Assembly: GCA_036720245.1 (NCBI GenBank) | Contig: DAIMNI010000044.1 | Location: 1 to 18,564, forward strand | Length of the DNA stretch: 18,564 bases | DNA from: JAAZMA01 sp036720245 | Lineage (GTDB): Bacteria; Bacillota; Clostridia; Tissierellales; Tepidimicrobiaceae | Direction: 5' to 3' | Part shown: one piece after another, positions 1-7,542 of the stretch | Layout: each line of letters opens with the position of its first letter | How positions within the stretch are numbered: the stretch's first letter is position 1 | Position numbers and translations under genes: made by a program | Notes under the pieces: model-generated | What the model saw: only the letters and a program-made list of their open reading frames with translations | The model's database searches: none | What the model was told of the DNA's origin: nothing

Positions 1-57
1 TTAAAATTTAACTAATTTAAACGTGCAGAGTCTAATTTAGTTTTGCAATTGACCTCT
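1..57. mobile_element. Possible end of a mobile element interrupting glgP
   Basis: The glycogen phosphorylase reading frame stops matching its family at base 58. From there to the window edge the sequence (begins AGAGGTCAATTGCAAAAC on the minus strand) is unrelated AT-rich DNA without a recognisable gene. An abrupt break in mid-domain is what an insertion sequence or a deletion junction leaves. No terminal inverted repeat or target duplication can be tested because the other side lies outside the window. Low confidence for the mobile-element interpretation. Confidence 0.3.
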
Positions 58-1065
58 CATTATGGTATGGTTTGTATAGGCAAAAGTATTTACTACTATA
101 TTCCAAGCTTTGTCCCAATCCATAAGATATTCCTTAGTTAAAATCCTCATCATCTCAGGTATGGCAATACTAGGATGAGTATCATTTAATTGTATAGCAT
201 GGAGTTTATGGAAATTATCCAAACTATTATTTGTTTCTAAATGCTTCCTAATTAAATCCTGTAAAGAGGCGGAAGCAAAGAAATACTGTTGTTTAAGTCT
301 AAGGACTTTTCCCTCTTTTTTGTCATCATTAGGATATAATACTTTATTTATTATTTCAGCATCATTTTTCTCCTTTAATGCTAAGGGATAATCCTGTGCA
401 TTAAATGCCTCTAGATTAAAATCTGAAATAGCCTCTGCCTGCCATAATCTTAGAGTATTTATATTTTTACCACCATAGCCTATTATAGGGGTATCATAGG
501 GTATGGCATAAACTTTCTCCCCATTAAAGTCTACAATTAACTTTTCACTTTCTTTTCTAATAGACCAGGGCTCTTTCATCTTTAGCCAATTATCTCCCTT
601 TTCTATTTGAAAGCCCTCTTTAAATTCCTGTTTAAACAAACCATATTCATATCTAATGCCATATCCCATTAGGAGTAGATTATGAGTAGCAGCAGAATCT
701 AGAAAACAGGCTGCCAAACGACCTAGTCCACCATTTCCTAGGGCTGCATCAGTTTCAGCTTCTTCTACAGTATTTAAATCTATATGGTATTCCTCTAAAA
801 TCTCTTCTATTTCTGATTTAATTCCTAAATTTATTAGATTATTTCCCAAGGCCCTGCCCATTAAATATTCCTGAGAAAAATAATAGGCCTGTTTTTTACC
901 CTGATGATTTTCTATAGAATTATTCCATTTAGGCACTATTTCCTCCATTAAGGCCTGAGATAGTGCAAAATAAATTTCTTCATCCTTTAAATCTACTATT
1001 TCTTTACCAAAGTTAACTAAGCCATGGGCTCTAATTCTATCTTTCAAGCTTTTTTTATCTACCAA
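37..1065 (-). pseudogene. glgP: Glycogen/maltodextrin phosphorylase, N-terminal half only
   Basis: Encodes the N-terminal ~340 residues of an alpha-glucan phosphorylase (GT35), which releases glucose-1-phosphate from glycogen or maltodextrin. The family-typical stretch GNGGLGRLAACFLDSAA and, near the end, NTFAYTNHTIM are plain. Family members are about 750-850 residues, and the catalytic C-terminal domain with the pyridoxal-phosphate lysine is absent, so the product cannot be active. Similarity stops after the methionine codon at 58-60; the last six residues (RGQLQN) are foreign and end in a stop at 37-39. Start choice: an ATG at 1080 would begin inside the ribosome binding site (GGGAGG); TTG at 1065, six bases after GGAGGT, is the better start (342 residues). 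The ribosome binding site lies in the last codons of the upstream malQ, so translation is coupled. Last gene of the GH31-malQ-glgP operon. Family assignment is certain; loss of function is near certain. Confidence 0.9.
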
Positions 1066-1069
1066 TGAT

Positions 1070-2548
1070 CTACCTCCCATATAATTTAGTTAAATTCTTA
1101 AGTTTATTTACAATTTCATCATTTAATTCAGATTTTTCCATTCTCCAAGTCCAATTGCCCCCCACTGTAGAGGGAATATTCATTCTGGCATAGTCCCCAT
1201 GACCTAGGATATCCTGCATAGTAGTTATAGATAAAAAGGCTGTGGAACTCCAAGCTCCCCTGATAATTCCCCAATTTAAGCCTTCGTCATAATTTAGCTT
1301 TAAATACTTTATTGCATATTCCATATCTTCTTTATTTGCATTTTTAAACCAACCATTAATTGTAGAATTGTCGTGGGTGCCTGTATAGACTACACAGTTT
1401 TTATCATAATTGTAAGGAAGATAATCACTTTCCTCTCTAGAATCAAAGGCAAATTGCAAAACCTTCATCCCTGGAAAACCTGTTTCTTCTAGTAGATTTT
1501 CTACATCTTCTGTTAGAAATCCTAGATCTTCTGCAATTATGTTTAATTCTCCTAATTCTTCCTTTAATTTATTGAATAATTTAATTCCAGGCCCCTTTGT
1601 CCATTTCCCAACTACTGCATTTTCCCTATTATAATCCACTTCCCAATAGGCTTCAAAACCTCTAAAGTGGTCAATTCTTAAAATATCATATAATTCAAAA
1701 CTATATTTAAATCTTTCAATCCACCATTTATAATTTTCCTCTTCTAAGGCTTTCCAATTATAAATTGGATTTCCCCATAATTGACCCTTTGTAGAAAAGG
1801 CATCTGGAGGACAGCCAGATACGGTGATTGGAAATAAATTTTCATCTAAATTAAATAAATGTGGACTTCCCCAAATATCAGAGCTGTCCTCTGATATATA
1901 GATGGGCAAATCTCCAATAATGTTAATCCCATTATCATTAGCATATGCCTTTAATTTCAGCCATTGCTTTGAGAAAAAATATTGTGTAAATACCCAGAAA
2001 TATATTTCTTCCCTATTCTCCTTTTCAAATTCCAATACCTTTTGGGAATTTCTAATTCTAAAATCCTTGTCCCAATAAAGCCAAGAACTATTATTGTGAT
2101 AGTTTTTAATGGCCATAAATAGGGAGAATTCTCTAAGCCAGGCCTTTTTTATATAAAAATCTTCTAATATGTTTTCTAATTCAATTTTAGATCTATCATA
2201 GGCCTTTCTAATTAATTTCATTTTATTTTTAAAAAGCAGGCCATAATTGACTTCCCTAGGGTCATTACCTAAATCTAATTCAGCTATTTCCTCCTCTTTT
2301 AAATATCCCCTTTCTATAAATTCGTCTAAATCTATAAAATAGGGATTTCCTGCAAAAGCAGAAAAGGATTTATAGGGAGAATCGCCAAAACTAGTAATCC
2401 CAAGGGGTAGTATTTGCCAATTTTTTTGCCCTGCATCTACTAAAAAGTCTACAAAATTATAGGCCTCTTTCCCAAAATCCCCTATTCCATATTTTCCAGG
2501 TAAAGAAGATATATGCATTAAAATTCCACTGGAACGAGTTTTTTTCAT
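1070..2548 (-). CDS. malQ: 4-alpha-glucanotransferase (amylomaltase, GH77)
   Basis: Cytoplasmic disproportionating enzyme that transfers alpha-1,4-glucan segments between maltodextrins, releasing glucose and lengthening chains for phosphorylase. Full length at 492 residues. GH77 features seen: N-terminal RSSGILMHISSLPGKYGIGDFG, the nucleophile in RIDHFRGF (D293), the acid/base in IIAEDLGF (E340) and the stabilising aspartate in YTGTHDNST (D393). No signal peptide. The start ATG at 2548 follows an AGAGAGGG ribosome binding site that overlaps the end of the upstream GH31 gene; only 3 bases separate that stop from this start, so the two are translationally coupled. Its own last codons carry the ribosome binding site of glgP. 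Works with the neighbouring alpha-glucosidase on maltodextrin or glycogen breakdown products. Confidence 0.95.
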   Translation of the reverse strand: MKKTRSSGILMHISSLPGKYGIGDFGKEAYNFVDFLVDAGQKNWQILPLGITSFGDSPYKSFSAFAGNPYFIDLDEFIERGYLKEEEIAELDLGNDPREVNYGLLFKNKMKLIRKAYDRSKIELENILEDFYIKKAWLREFSLFMAIKNYHNNSSWLYWDKDFRIRNSQKVLEFEKENREEIYFWVFTQYFFSKQWLKLKAYANDNGINIIGDLPIYISEDSSDIWGSPHLFNLDENLFPITVSGCPPDAFSTKGQLWGNPIYNWKALEEENYKWWIERFKYSFELYDILRIDHFRGFEAYWEVDYNRENAVVGKWTKGPGIKLFNKLKEELGELNIIAEDLGFLTEDVENLLEETGFPGMKVLQFAFDSREESDYLPYNYDKNCVVYTGTHDNSTINGWFKNANKEDMEYAIKYLKLNYDEGLNWGIIRGAWSSTAFLSITTMQDILGHGDYARMNIPSTVGGNWTWRMEKSELNDEIVNKLKNLTKLYGR

Positions 2549-2551
2549 ATT

Positions 2552-4684
2552 CTAAACCCTCTCTAATTTATTTACCATATTTCCATTTGAATCTATAATT
2601 TTAAAACTTATATTTTTTATATTTGGATTAGAATTGTCTATTTCTATAATATAATCCTCATTGTCTTTTATAATTTTAATATGGGTTTCATAATGTATAT
2701 CATTTAAATAATCATAGCTTATGCCGTCATCATCATATAATGTATAATTGGCCTCCTTGTCCACATATGCTATAATATTTAAATTTTCCATGGATAATTC
2801 CTCGGTGTTTCTAGCACTTTCCACATAGGGAAATATAGAATTTCCCCTTAAATAAAATTTCAAATCTGAAAGTCCATAATCTATATATTGCAAGCCCTTG
2901 CCTTTTAAATAAATTTCCTCCTTTATAAAGGAAATTTCTAAAACATTTTCTGGAAAATATGCCAATCTACCTTTGCTATTTGATTTATATACAGGTGCTA
3001 ATATTAATTCATTTCCCAAAAGAATTTGATCTTCTACTTCCTTAGATAATTCATCTGAGTATTCAAAGGCTAAAGGTTTAAACATTAAATCATAATTATT
3101 AATGGCCTTCATATATTCAGAATAAATATAGGGTATTAGACTGTATCTAGCCTTAATTAAATCCCTATTATTCTTTAAATTTTCCTCTGAAAATATATAT
3201 GGCTCTTGATTATTGCAGCCAATGGCTGAATGATTTCTTAAAAGTGGTGTAAATACACTTAATTGTAGCCATCTATTTAGGATTTCCCCATTGGCATTGC
3301 CACCGAAACCACCAGTATCTGCCCCTATATAATAGAAACCACAGAGATTTAAAGATGGCAACATTTTTATATTTAATTCTAAATGAGACCACCAAGAGGA
3401 ATTATCTCCTGTCCAAATACCGCCATATCTATGCATTCCAATAGAGGAAGCTCTAGATATTAATAAAAACCTCTTTTCCAATATTTCCTTTAATGCTACG
3501 CTGGCGGATTTAGTCATATAATAACCATATAAATTATGAACCTTGTCATTGGGAATAAGTTTTCCATCTATTTCGTGATAAAAATTTTCATAATAGGAAT
3601 CCTTATTGGCCAAATGACTAAAATTATCCTTTAGCTGAAAATAAGAGAATACGTCTAAATCTTTGCCCTTAGATTTATTGGCATATTCTATGGCCTTCCC
3701 TAAAGCACTTTCCTCGTAGAATATGGCTGGCTCATTCATATCATTCCAAAATCCTTCTATGCCACAATCTGGAAGTATTTTATATTTAGAGCCAAACCAC
3801 TTCTGTGTACTTGGCTTTAGAAAATCAGGAAAATGGACTCTTCCAGGCCATACAATTCCCTCATAGGGTAGACCATTTTTATCTTTGCAAAAATGATCCC
3901 CCTTTATTCCCTCATCATAAACATCATAACCCTTTTCTATTTTAACCCCTGCATCTATTATGGGCACTAGATATAGCCCATCTCCCTTTAATCTTTTGGT
4001 AAAGTCTTTAAATCCATCAAATTTCTCTTTTGATATGCTAAAATCCTTGAAATTGTCCATATAATCTAAGTCTAAAAATATTCCTTCTATAGGAATTTGA
4101 TTTTTTTTAAAATTGTTGTAGATTTCTAGAACCTCTTCTTTATTTCTATAACCCCATCTACTTTGAAAATATCCAAAACCCCATTTTGGCGGTACATAAG
4201 ATTTTCCTATAATTTTTAAAAACTTATTGGCAATTTCCTTAGGATTGTCCCCTTCAATTATATAAATATAAAAATCTTCACCAAATATTTCAATATTAAA
4301 ATAATTTTCATTTAAAAAACCTATATCGTATTTAATTCTAGAAGGAAAATCTATAAAATATCCTATAGACTTTTCTCCAGATATAATAAAGAAATTATGT
4401 GCTGAATAAAGTTTTTCCCTATCCTCTATATGTAGTGGCTCATCGGTACAATAGGATTCATATTGTCTACCTCTTTTATTAATGCCCCCTAAATTTCCAC
4501 CTAGGCCATAAACTATATCCTCTGGCTTTAAATCAATGAAAATATGACCATGTCCACCAATAAATTCAATATTTAAATCTAAATCCAATTTAGCTGAAAC
4601 TTTTTCTTCTACTATGCTATTTGTTTCAATGGGATTACCATATTGAAACGCTTTAATATTATCCTTTAATGTGTACGAAGTCAT
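2552..4684 (-). CDS. Alpha-glucosidase, glycoside hydrolase family 31
   Basis: Retaining exo-glycosidase releasing alpha-glucose from the non-reducing end of oligosaccharides. 710 residues, full length. Order seen: N-terminal beta domain, then the (beta/alpha)8 barrel starting near YVPPKWGFGYFQSRWGYR (residue ~163), the substrate-binding GIFLDLDYMD (201-210), the nucleophile motif FWNDMNEPA (D315), the acid/base in GGIWTGDNSS (D427), GADTGGFGG (454-462) and RNHSA (483-487), followed by a C-terminal beta domain. No signal peptide, so it acts on imported maltodextrin in the cytoplasm. Ribosome binding site AAAGGAGG precedes ATG at 4684. First gene of the operon, behind the promoter and operator at 4714-4769. 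Exact linkage preference (maltose, isomaltose or other) cannot be read from the sequence; the partners malQ and glgP argue for maltodextrin. Confidence 0.92.
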   Translation of the reverse strand: MTSYTLKDNIKAFQYGNPIETNSIVEEKVSAKLDLDLNIEFIGGHGHIFIDLKPEDIVYGLGGNLGGINKRGRQYESYCTDEPLHIEDREKLYSAHNFFIISGEKSIGYFIDFPSRIKYDIGFLNENYFNIEIFGEDFYIYIIEGDNPKEIANKFLKIIGKSYVPPKWGFGYFQSRWGYRNKEEVLEIYNNFKKNQIPIEGIFLDLDYMDNFKDFSISKEKFDGFKDFTKRLKGDGLYLVPIIDAGVKIEKGYDVYDEGIKGDHFCKDKNGLPYEGIVWPGRVHFPDFLKPSTQKWFGSKYKILPDCGIEGFWNDMNEPAIFYEESALGKAIEYANKSKGKDLDVFSYFQLKDNFSHLANKDSYYENFYHEIDGKLIPNDKVHNLYGYYMTKSASVALKEILEKRFLLISRASSIGMHRYGGIWTGDNSSWWSHLELNIKMLPSLNLCGFYYIGADTGGFGGNANGEILNRWLQLSVFTPLLRNHSAIGCNNQEPYIFSEENLKNNRDLIKARYSLIPYIYSEYMKAINNYDLMFKPLAFEYSDELSKEVEDQILLGNELILAPVYKSNSKGRLAYFPENVLEISFIKEEIYLKGKGLQYIDYGLSDLKFYLRGNSIFPYVESARNTEELSMENLNIIAYVDKEANYTLYDDDGISYDYLNDIHYETHIKIIKDNEDYIIEIDNSNPNIKNISFKIIDSNGNMVNKLERV

Positions 4685-4713
4685 TTATGCCTCCTTTGAA
4701 AAGCTTTAAACTT

Positions 4714-4729
4714 ATGCAACCGCTTGCAT
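4714..4729 (-). promoter_or_regulatory. LacI/CcpA-type operator in front of the maltodextrin operon
   Basis: Sixteen-base near-palindrome, ATGCAAGCGGTTGCAT on the minus strand, with the central CpG typical of LacI-family operators (7 of 8 symmetric base pairs). It lies about 5-20 bases downstream of the predicted transcription start, a position from which a repressor blocks initiation. The sequence matches the B. subtilis cre consensus (WTGNNARCGNWWWCAW) at 15 of 16 positions, so catabolite repression by CcpA and control by a MalR-like LacI protein are both possible; sequence alone does not separate them. Confidence 0.75.
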
Positions 4730-4740
4730 GGTTTATTTTA

Positions 4741-4769
4741 AGTATATACCATTTCAAATTATTTGTAAA
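4741..4769 (-). promoter_or_regulatory. Sigma-A promoter of the GH31-malQ-glgP operon
   Basis: On the minus strand: -35 TTTACA (4764-4769), an exact 17-base spacer, and -10 TATACT (4741-4746). It sits about 57 bases before the GH31 start and immediately before the operator. Spacing and hexamers are close to the sigma-A consensus. Confidence 0.8.
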
Positions 4770-4794
4770 GCCCTTTTTGAAAGTTTAGAAGGGC
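4770..4794 (-). terminator. Weak hairpin upstream of the maltodextrin promoter
   Basis: GCCCTT (4770-4775) pairs with AAGGGC (4789-4794) around a 13-base loop. On the minus strand only CTTTAC follows, so it is at best a secondary terminator for readthrough from alr. On the plus strand it is followed by ATTTTT but no plus-strand gene precedes it. Confidence 0.3.
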
Positions 4795-4819
4795 ATTTTT
4801 CGTCATAATCCGCATTAAA

Positions 4820-4852
4820 ATGGGACAAGGAGAACCGTCCCCCTTGTCCCAT
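4820..4852 (-). terminator. GGGACA-type hairpin, probable terminator after the racemase gene
   Basis: Perfect 11-base arms, ATGGGACAAGG (4820-4830) and CCTTGTCCCAT (4842-4852), with an 11-base loop (AGAACCGTCCC on the plus strand). It begins a few bases after the stop of the racemase gene and on the minus strand is followed by TTTT, so it can end that transcript. The word GTCCCAT recurs at 4853-4858 in part. The arm/loop vocabulary (GGGACA, GTCCCCC) resembles intergenic palindromic repeats found widely in clostridial genomes, so it may be a dispersed repeat serving as a terminator. Confidence 0.6.
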
Positions 4853-4858
4853 GTCCCA

Positions 4859-6028
4859 TTAATCCAATAAATAATCCACTATATCTATAATTTTATTATT
4901 CTCTATATATACCCTGGGCACTCTTCTGCTAATGCCTGAAAGAATCTCGTTTCTATTGGTGTCCGCTTTTTCTGCTACTTCTAATAGAGATATATTGTCT
5001 ATGGAATCTTCTCCTATTAATACTGCTGTATCTCCCACTTTAGCTTCTGGAATATTAGTTAAATCTATCATCATTTGATCCATGCAGATTTTCCCTATAA
5101 TTGGGGCTCTTTTTCCTAATACGCTAATCTCTCCACTATCTTGAAGGCATCTCAAATATCCATCTGAATAGCCCACTGGAAGAGTCCCCACTATGGTTTT
5201 TTTATTAGCGACAAAGGAATATCCATAACCTACTCCCTCGCCTTTTTCTATTTCTTTAATATATGCTATTTTGGTTTTAAAGCTCATAACAGGCTTTGTG
5301 TTTTCTCTACCTACATAATCTGGCTGTCCTCCATATAAATAGGAGCCCACTCTTACCATATTTAGATGAATTTTTGGATATATTACCATTGCAATTCCAT
5401 CACAGATGTGTTTAATAGGTATATTTATATGTCTTTTCCCTAATTCATCAATTACCTCCATAAATAATTTACATTGTTCCATATCTGTTTCTGTAGTTTT
5501 CAATGCTAAATGTGTAAAAATTCCTTCTACGATTATATTGTCTAAATGATATATTTCCTCTATTATATTTATGGTTTCAGGATTTACTTTGAATCCTAGT
5601 CTATTCATACCAGTGTCTATTTTTATATGAATTGTGGCATTTTTATTTAAATCCTTTGCAATTTCTGAAATTTTCTTAGACTGTTCTAAACTAAATATAG
5701 TCATAGTTATATTGTTTTTAACTGCTAATGGTAATTGTTCATCTGTAGTAAAGCCCATAATCAATATAGGTATTTTAGAGAAATGCCTTCTAAGCTCAAT
5801 GGCCTCTGTAATACAGGCAACTGCTAGCATATCCACACCATTTTCAATCATGATTTTAGCTGAATATATGGCACCATGACCATAGGCATCCGCCTTTAAT
5901 ACACCTGCTAATTTGGTATTTTCCCCAATTATATTCTTGGCCTCTTTAATATTATGTTTAAGATTATCTAGATTTATCTCTACCCAAGTATTTCTAATTA
6001 AAGATTTTCTTGAAATATTTTCTAACAA
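4859..6028 (-). CDS. alr: Alanine racemase family protein (PLP-dependent, fold type III)
   Basis: Interconverts L- and D-amino acids, classically alanine for cell-wall synthesis. 389 residues, normal length. Visible: PLP lysine in AGVLKADAYGHG (K45), arginine in KIDTGMNRLGF (R143), catalytic tyrosine of the second base in GVGYGYSF (Y268), and CMDQMMIDLT (315-324). Odd: the usual HCANSAA cofactor-phosphate motif reads HICDGIA (207-213), replacing Asn-Ser by Asp-Gly, so substrate range or cofactor binding may differ from a housekeeping alanine racemase. Start is TTG at 6028 (MLENISRK), nine bases after a run of eight G residues that serves as ribosome binding site; no early in-frame ATG exists. 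Last gene of the D-amino acid cluster, 58 bases after the PuuD-like gene. Could be a broad-spectrum amino acid racemase instead of a strict Alr. Confidence 0.85.
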   Translation of the reverse strand: MLENISRKSLIRNTWVEINLDNLKHNIKEAKNIIGENTKLAGVLKADAYGHGAIYSAKIMIENGVDMLAVACITEAIELRRHFSKIPILIMGFTTDEQLPLAVKNNITMTIFSLEQSKKISEIAKDLNKNATIHIKIDTGMNRLGFKVNPETINIIEEIYHLDNIIVEGIFTHLALKTTETDMEQCKLFMEVIDELGKRHINIPIKHICDGIAMVIYPKIHLNMVRVGSYLYGGQPDYVGRENTKPVMSFKTKIAYIKEIEKGEGVGYGYSFVANKKTIVGTLPVGYSDGYLRCLQDSGEISVLGKRAPIIGKICMDQMMIDLTNIPEAKVGDTAVLIGEDSIDNISLLEVAEKADTNRNEILSGISRRVPRVYIENNKIIDIVDYLLD

Positions 6029-6059
6029 GGCTCTTAACCCCCCCCTTTTTTCAAATATT

Positions 6060-6086
6060 GGTACCTGGTACTGACTTACTGACTTA
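6060..6086. repeat. GGTACCTGGTAC and tandem CTGACTTA repeat in the gap before alr
   Basis: The gap holds GGTACCTGGTAC (6060-6071), partly self-complementary, followed by two adjacent copies of CTGACTTA (6071-6078 and 6079-6086) that end exactly at the stop codon of the PuuD-like gene. No terminator-like T-run follows. It may be a remnant of a dispersed intergenic repeat; function unknown. Confidence 0.4.
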
Positions 6087-6791
6087 TTATTTTGCTGCTT
6101 CTATTAAAGCCTTAAATATCTCTAAAAATTCAGGATGTTTTCTCTGTAGGCCTTCTGGATGAAATTGTACTCCTAGCATAAATCTATTATCTGTGGCTTC
6201 TATAGCCTCTATTATTCCGTCATCAGCATGGGCTACCACTTTTAAATTATTTCCCAATTCTTTTATAGCTTGATGGTGGAAGGAGTTTACAAATATCTTT
6301 TCTTTTCCAAGTATACTATAAAGATTACTATCTTTTTCAATATTAATAGAGTGGAAAAATTCATCTCCTGCCATGGATTTTGGGCTATGGCCTAGGGAGT
6401 TTGGCACTTGGGCATTTATATCTTGATATAGTTTTCCTCCTAAAGCCGTATTCATCAATTGAGAACCCCTACATATACCAAGTATAGGTAGTTTTCTTTC
6501 ATAGGCTTTTTTAAATAGAGTAAGTTCATAATTGTCCCTTATAGAGGATATGCGATTAATCTCCTTCAGAGGATTTTCATTATAATTTAAAGGGGATATA
6601 TCTATTCCTCCAGAAAAGATTATTCCATCTAAAATATCTAGATAGGCATCAAAATCTTTTTCATCTCTTATAATAGGAATAATTACAGGAATTCCACCTG
6701 CATCAGATACTGCATTAATATAATTACTATTTAAATTATGATGCCCTTTTAAATCTTCTTCATAGCTGGTTATACCAATAATTGGTTTCAT
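6087..6791 (-). CDS. Gamma-glutamyl hydrolase, PuuD-like class I glutamine amidotransferase fold (peptidase C26)
   Basis: Hydrolyses gamma-glutamyl amide bonds; family members act on gamma-glutamyl-GABA, folate polyglutamate or gamma-glutamyl peptides. 234 residues from the preferred start. The catalytic Cys is in LGICRGSQLMN (C107) and the His and Glu are in GVQFHPEG (H211, E213). IIFSGGIDISP and SFHHQAIKELG are typical of the PuuD branch. Start: the longer reading from 6806 (MGGQK) begins within its own ribosome binding site; ATG at 6791, after GGGAGG plus 7 bases, is chosen. Eighteen bases separate it from the upstream racemase. No polyamine genes are present, so putrescine catabolism is not supported; among D-amino acid enzymes, cleavage of gamma-D-glutamyl peptides from murein is an attractive but unproven role. 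Confidence 0.85.
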   Translation of the reverse strand: MKPIIGITSYEEDLKGHHNLNSNYINAVSDAGGIPVIIPIIRDEKDFDAYLDILDGIIFSGGIDISPLNYNENPLKEINRISSIRDNYELTLFKKAYERKLPILGICRGSQLMNTALGGKLYQDINAQVPNSLGHSPKSMAGDEFFHSINIEKDSNLYSILGKEKIFVNSFHHQAIKELGNNLKVVAHADDGIIEAIEATDNRFMLGVQFHPEGLQRKHPEFLEIFKALIEAAK

Positions 6792-6809
6792 CTTTTGACC
6801 TCCCATTTT

Positions 6810-7520
6810 TTATATATTTTTTGAAAATCCCCCTGAATTATTAGCTAATTCTACACAATACTTAGCCAATACCCAAGTAGGATCTACATATATTCCATTT
6901 TTAATATTTAACTTTTCCACTAATAGTGGTAATTCAGTACAACCTAAGATTACGGGCATATTAGTGCCTTTAGTGTATTTATAAACTAAATCTTCAAATT
7001 CATCTTTATTAATACTTATTTCAGAGGATTTTACACTATATGCCCAACTCATAATTCTTTTCTTGTCCCTATCTTCGGGTTCTAATATCTTTAGGCCGTT
7101 TTTTTCAAATATATTATTATAAATTTGGGATTTATAAGTACCCTCTGTAGCTAAAAGTAAATACTCTCTATTATGAGGATAATTTGCTTTTAAATACACT
7201 GCTAATTCTTCAATCATATGAATTACTTTAACTTTTGTATATTTTACAATATCCTCATAATAATAATGGGCAGTATTACAGGCTATTGCTATATAATCTG
7301 CACCCATGGATTCTAATTTAATAGCTGATCTTATCATTTCAACTTTAGGATCTTCTCCAATTCCCATAATAGCCTCTGTTCTATCTGGTATTTGTGTATT
7401 ATTATCTATTATAATATGCAAATGATCTTGATCTCGTTTTGCATCTGTCAAGCGGATAATCTTCCCAAATAAATCCAAAGTAGATTCAGGCCCCATGCCA
7501 CCTAATATTCCTAAAATCAT
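6810..7520 (-). CDS. Aspartate/glutamate racemase family protein (RacX/YgeA type)
   Basis: Cofactor-independent amino acid racemase that uses two cysteines as acid and base. 236 residues, standard length. Both cysteines are present: IACNTAH (C81) and ILGCTELPLL (C194), plus the N-terminal glycine-rich GILGGMGPEST and IIDNNTQIPDRT typical of this family. Start: a GTG at 7532 is possible, but ATG at 7520 after GGTGGTGG with a 5-base spacer is preferred. Closely spaced on both sides (22 and 18 bases). Substrate is not readable from sequence; some homologues prefer aspartate or glutamate, others have broad specificity. A role in bringing D-Asp or D-Glu released from peptides into L-amino acid metabolism is inferred from the neighbours. 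Confidence 0.85.
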   Translation of the reverse strand: MILGILGGMGPESTLDLFGKIIRLTDAKRDQDHLHIIIDNNTQIPDRTEAIMGIGEDPKVEMIRSAIKLESMGADYIAIACNTAHYYYEDIVKYTKVKVIHMIEELAVYLKANYPHNREYLLLATEGTYKSQIYNNIFEKNGLKILEPEDRDKKRIMSWAYSVKSSEISINKDEFEDLVYKYTKGTNMPVILGCTELPLLVEKLNIKNGIYVDPTWVLAKYCVELANNSGGFSKNI

Positions 7521-7542
7521 AAATTCCACCACCTAGAACTTT

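Noticed and set aside
4770..4800. Plus-strand terminator GCCCTT...AAGGGC followed by ATTTTT
   Set aside because: No plus-strand transcript is expected here; kept only as a weak minus-strand hairpin.
5634..5879. Plus-strand open frames such as this one, and others at 7601-7975, 10699-10887, 12255-12491, 12846-13100, 14942-15187, 15611-15799 and 16484-16702
   Set aside because: They lie inside well-supported minus-strand genes, lack family resemblance and are antisense shadows.
6087..6791. Putrescine catabolism enzyme (true PuuD)
   Set aside because: No other polyamine genes are present; the family is broader than putrescine breakdown.
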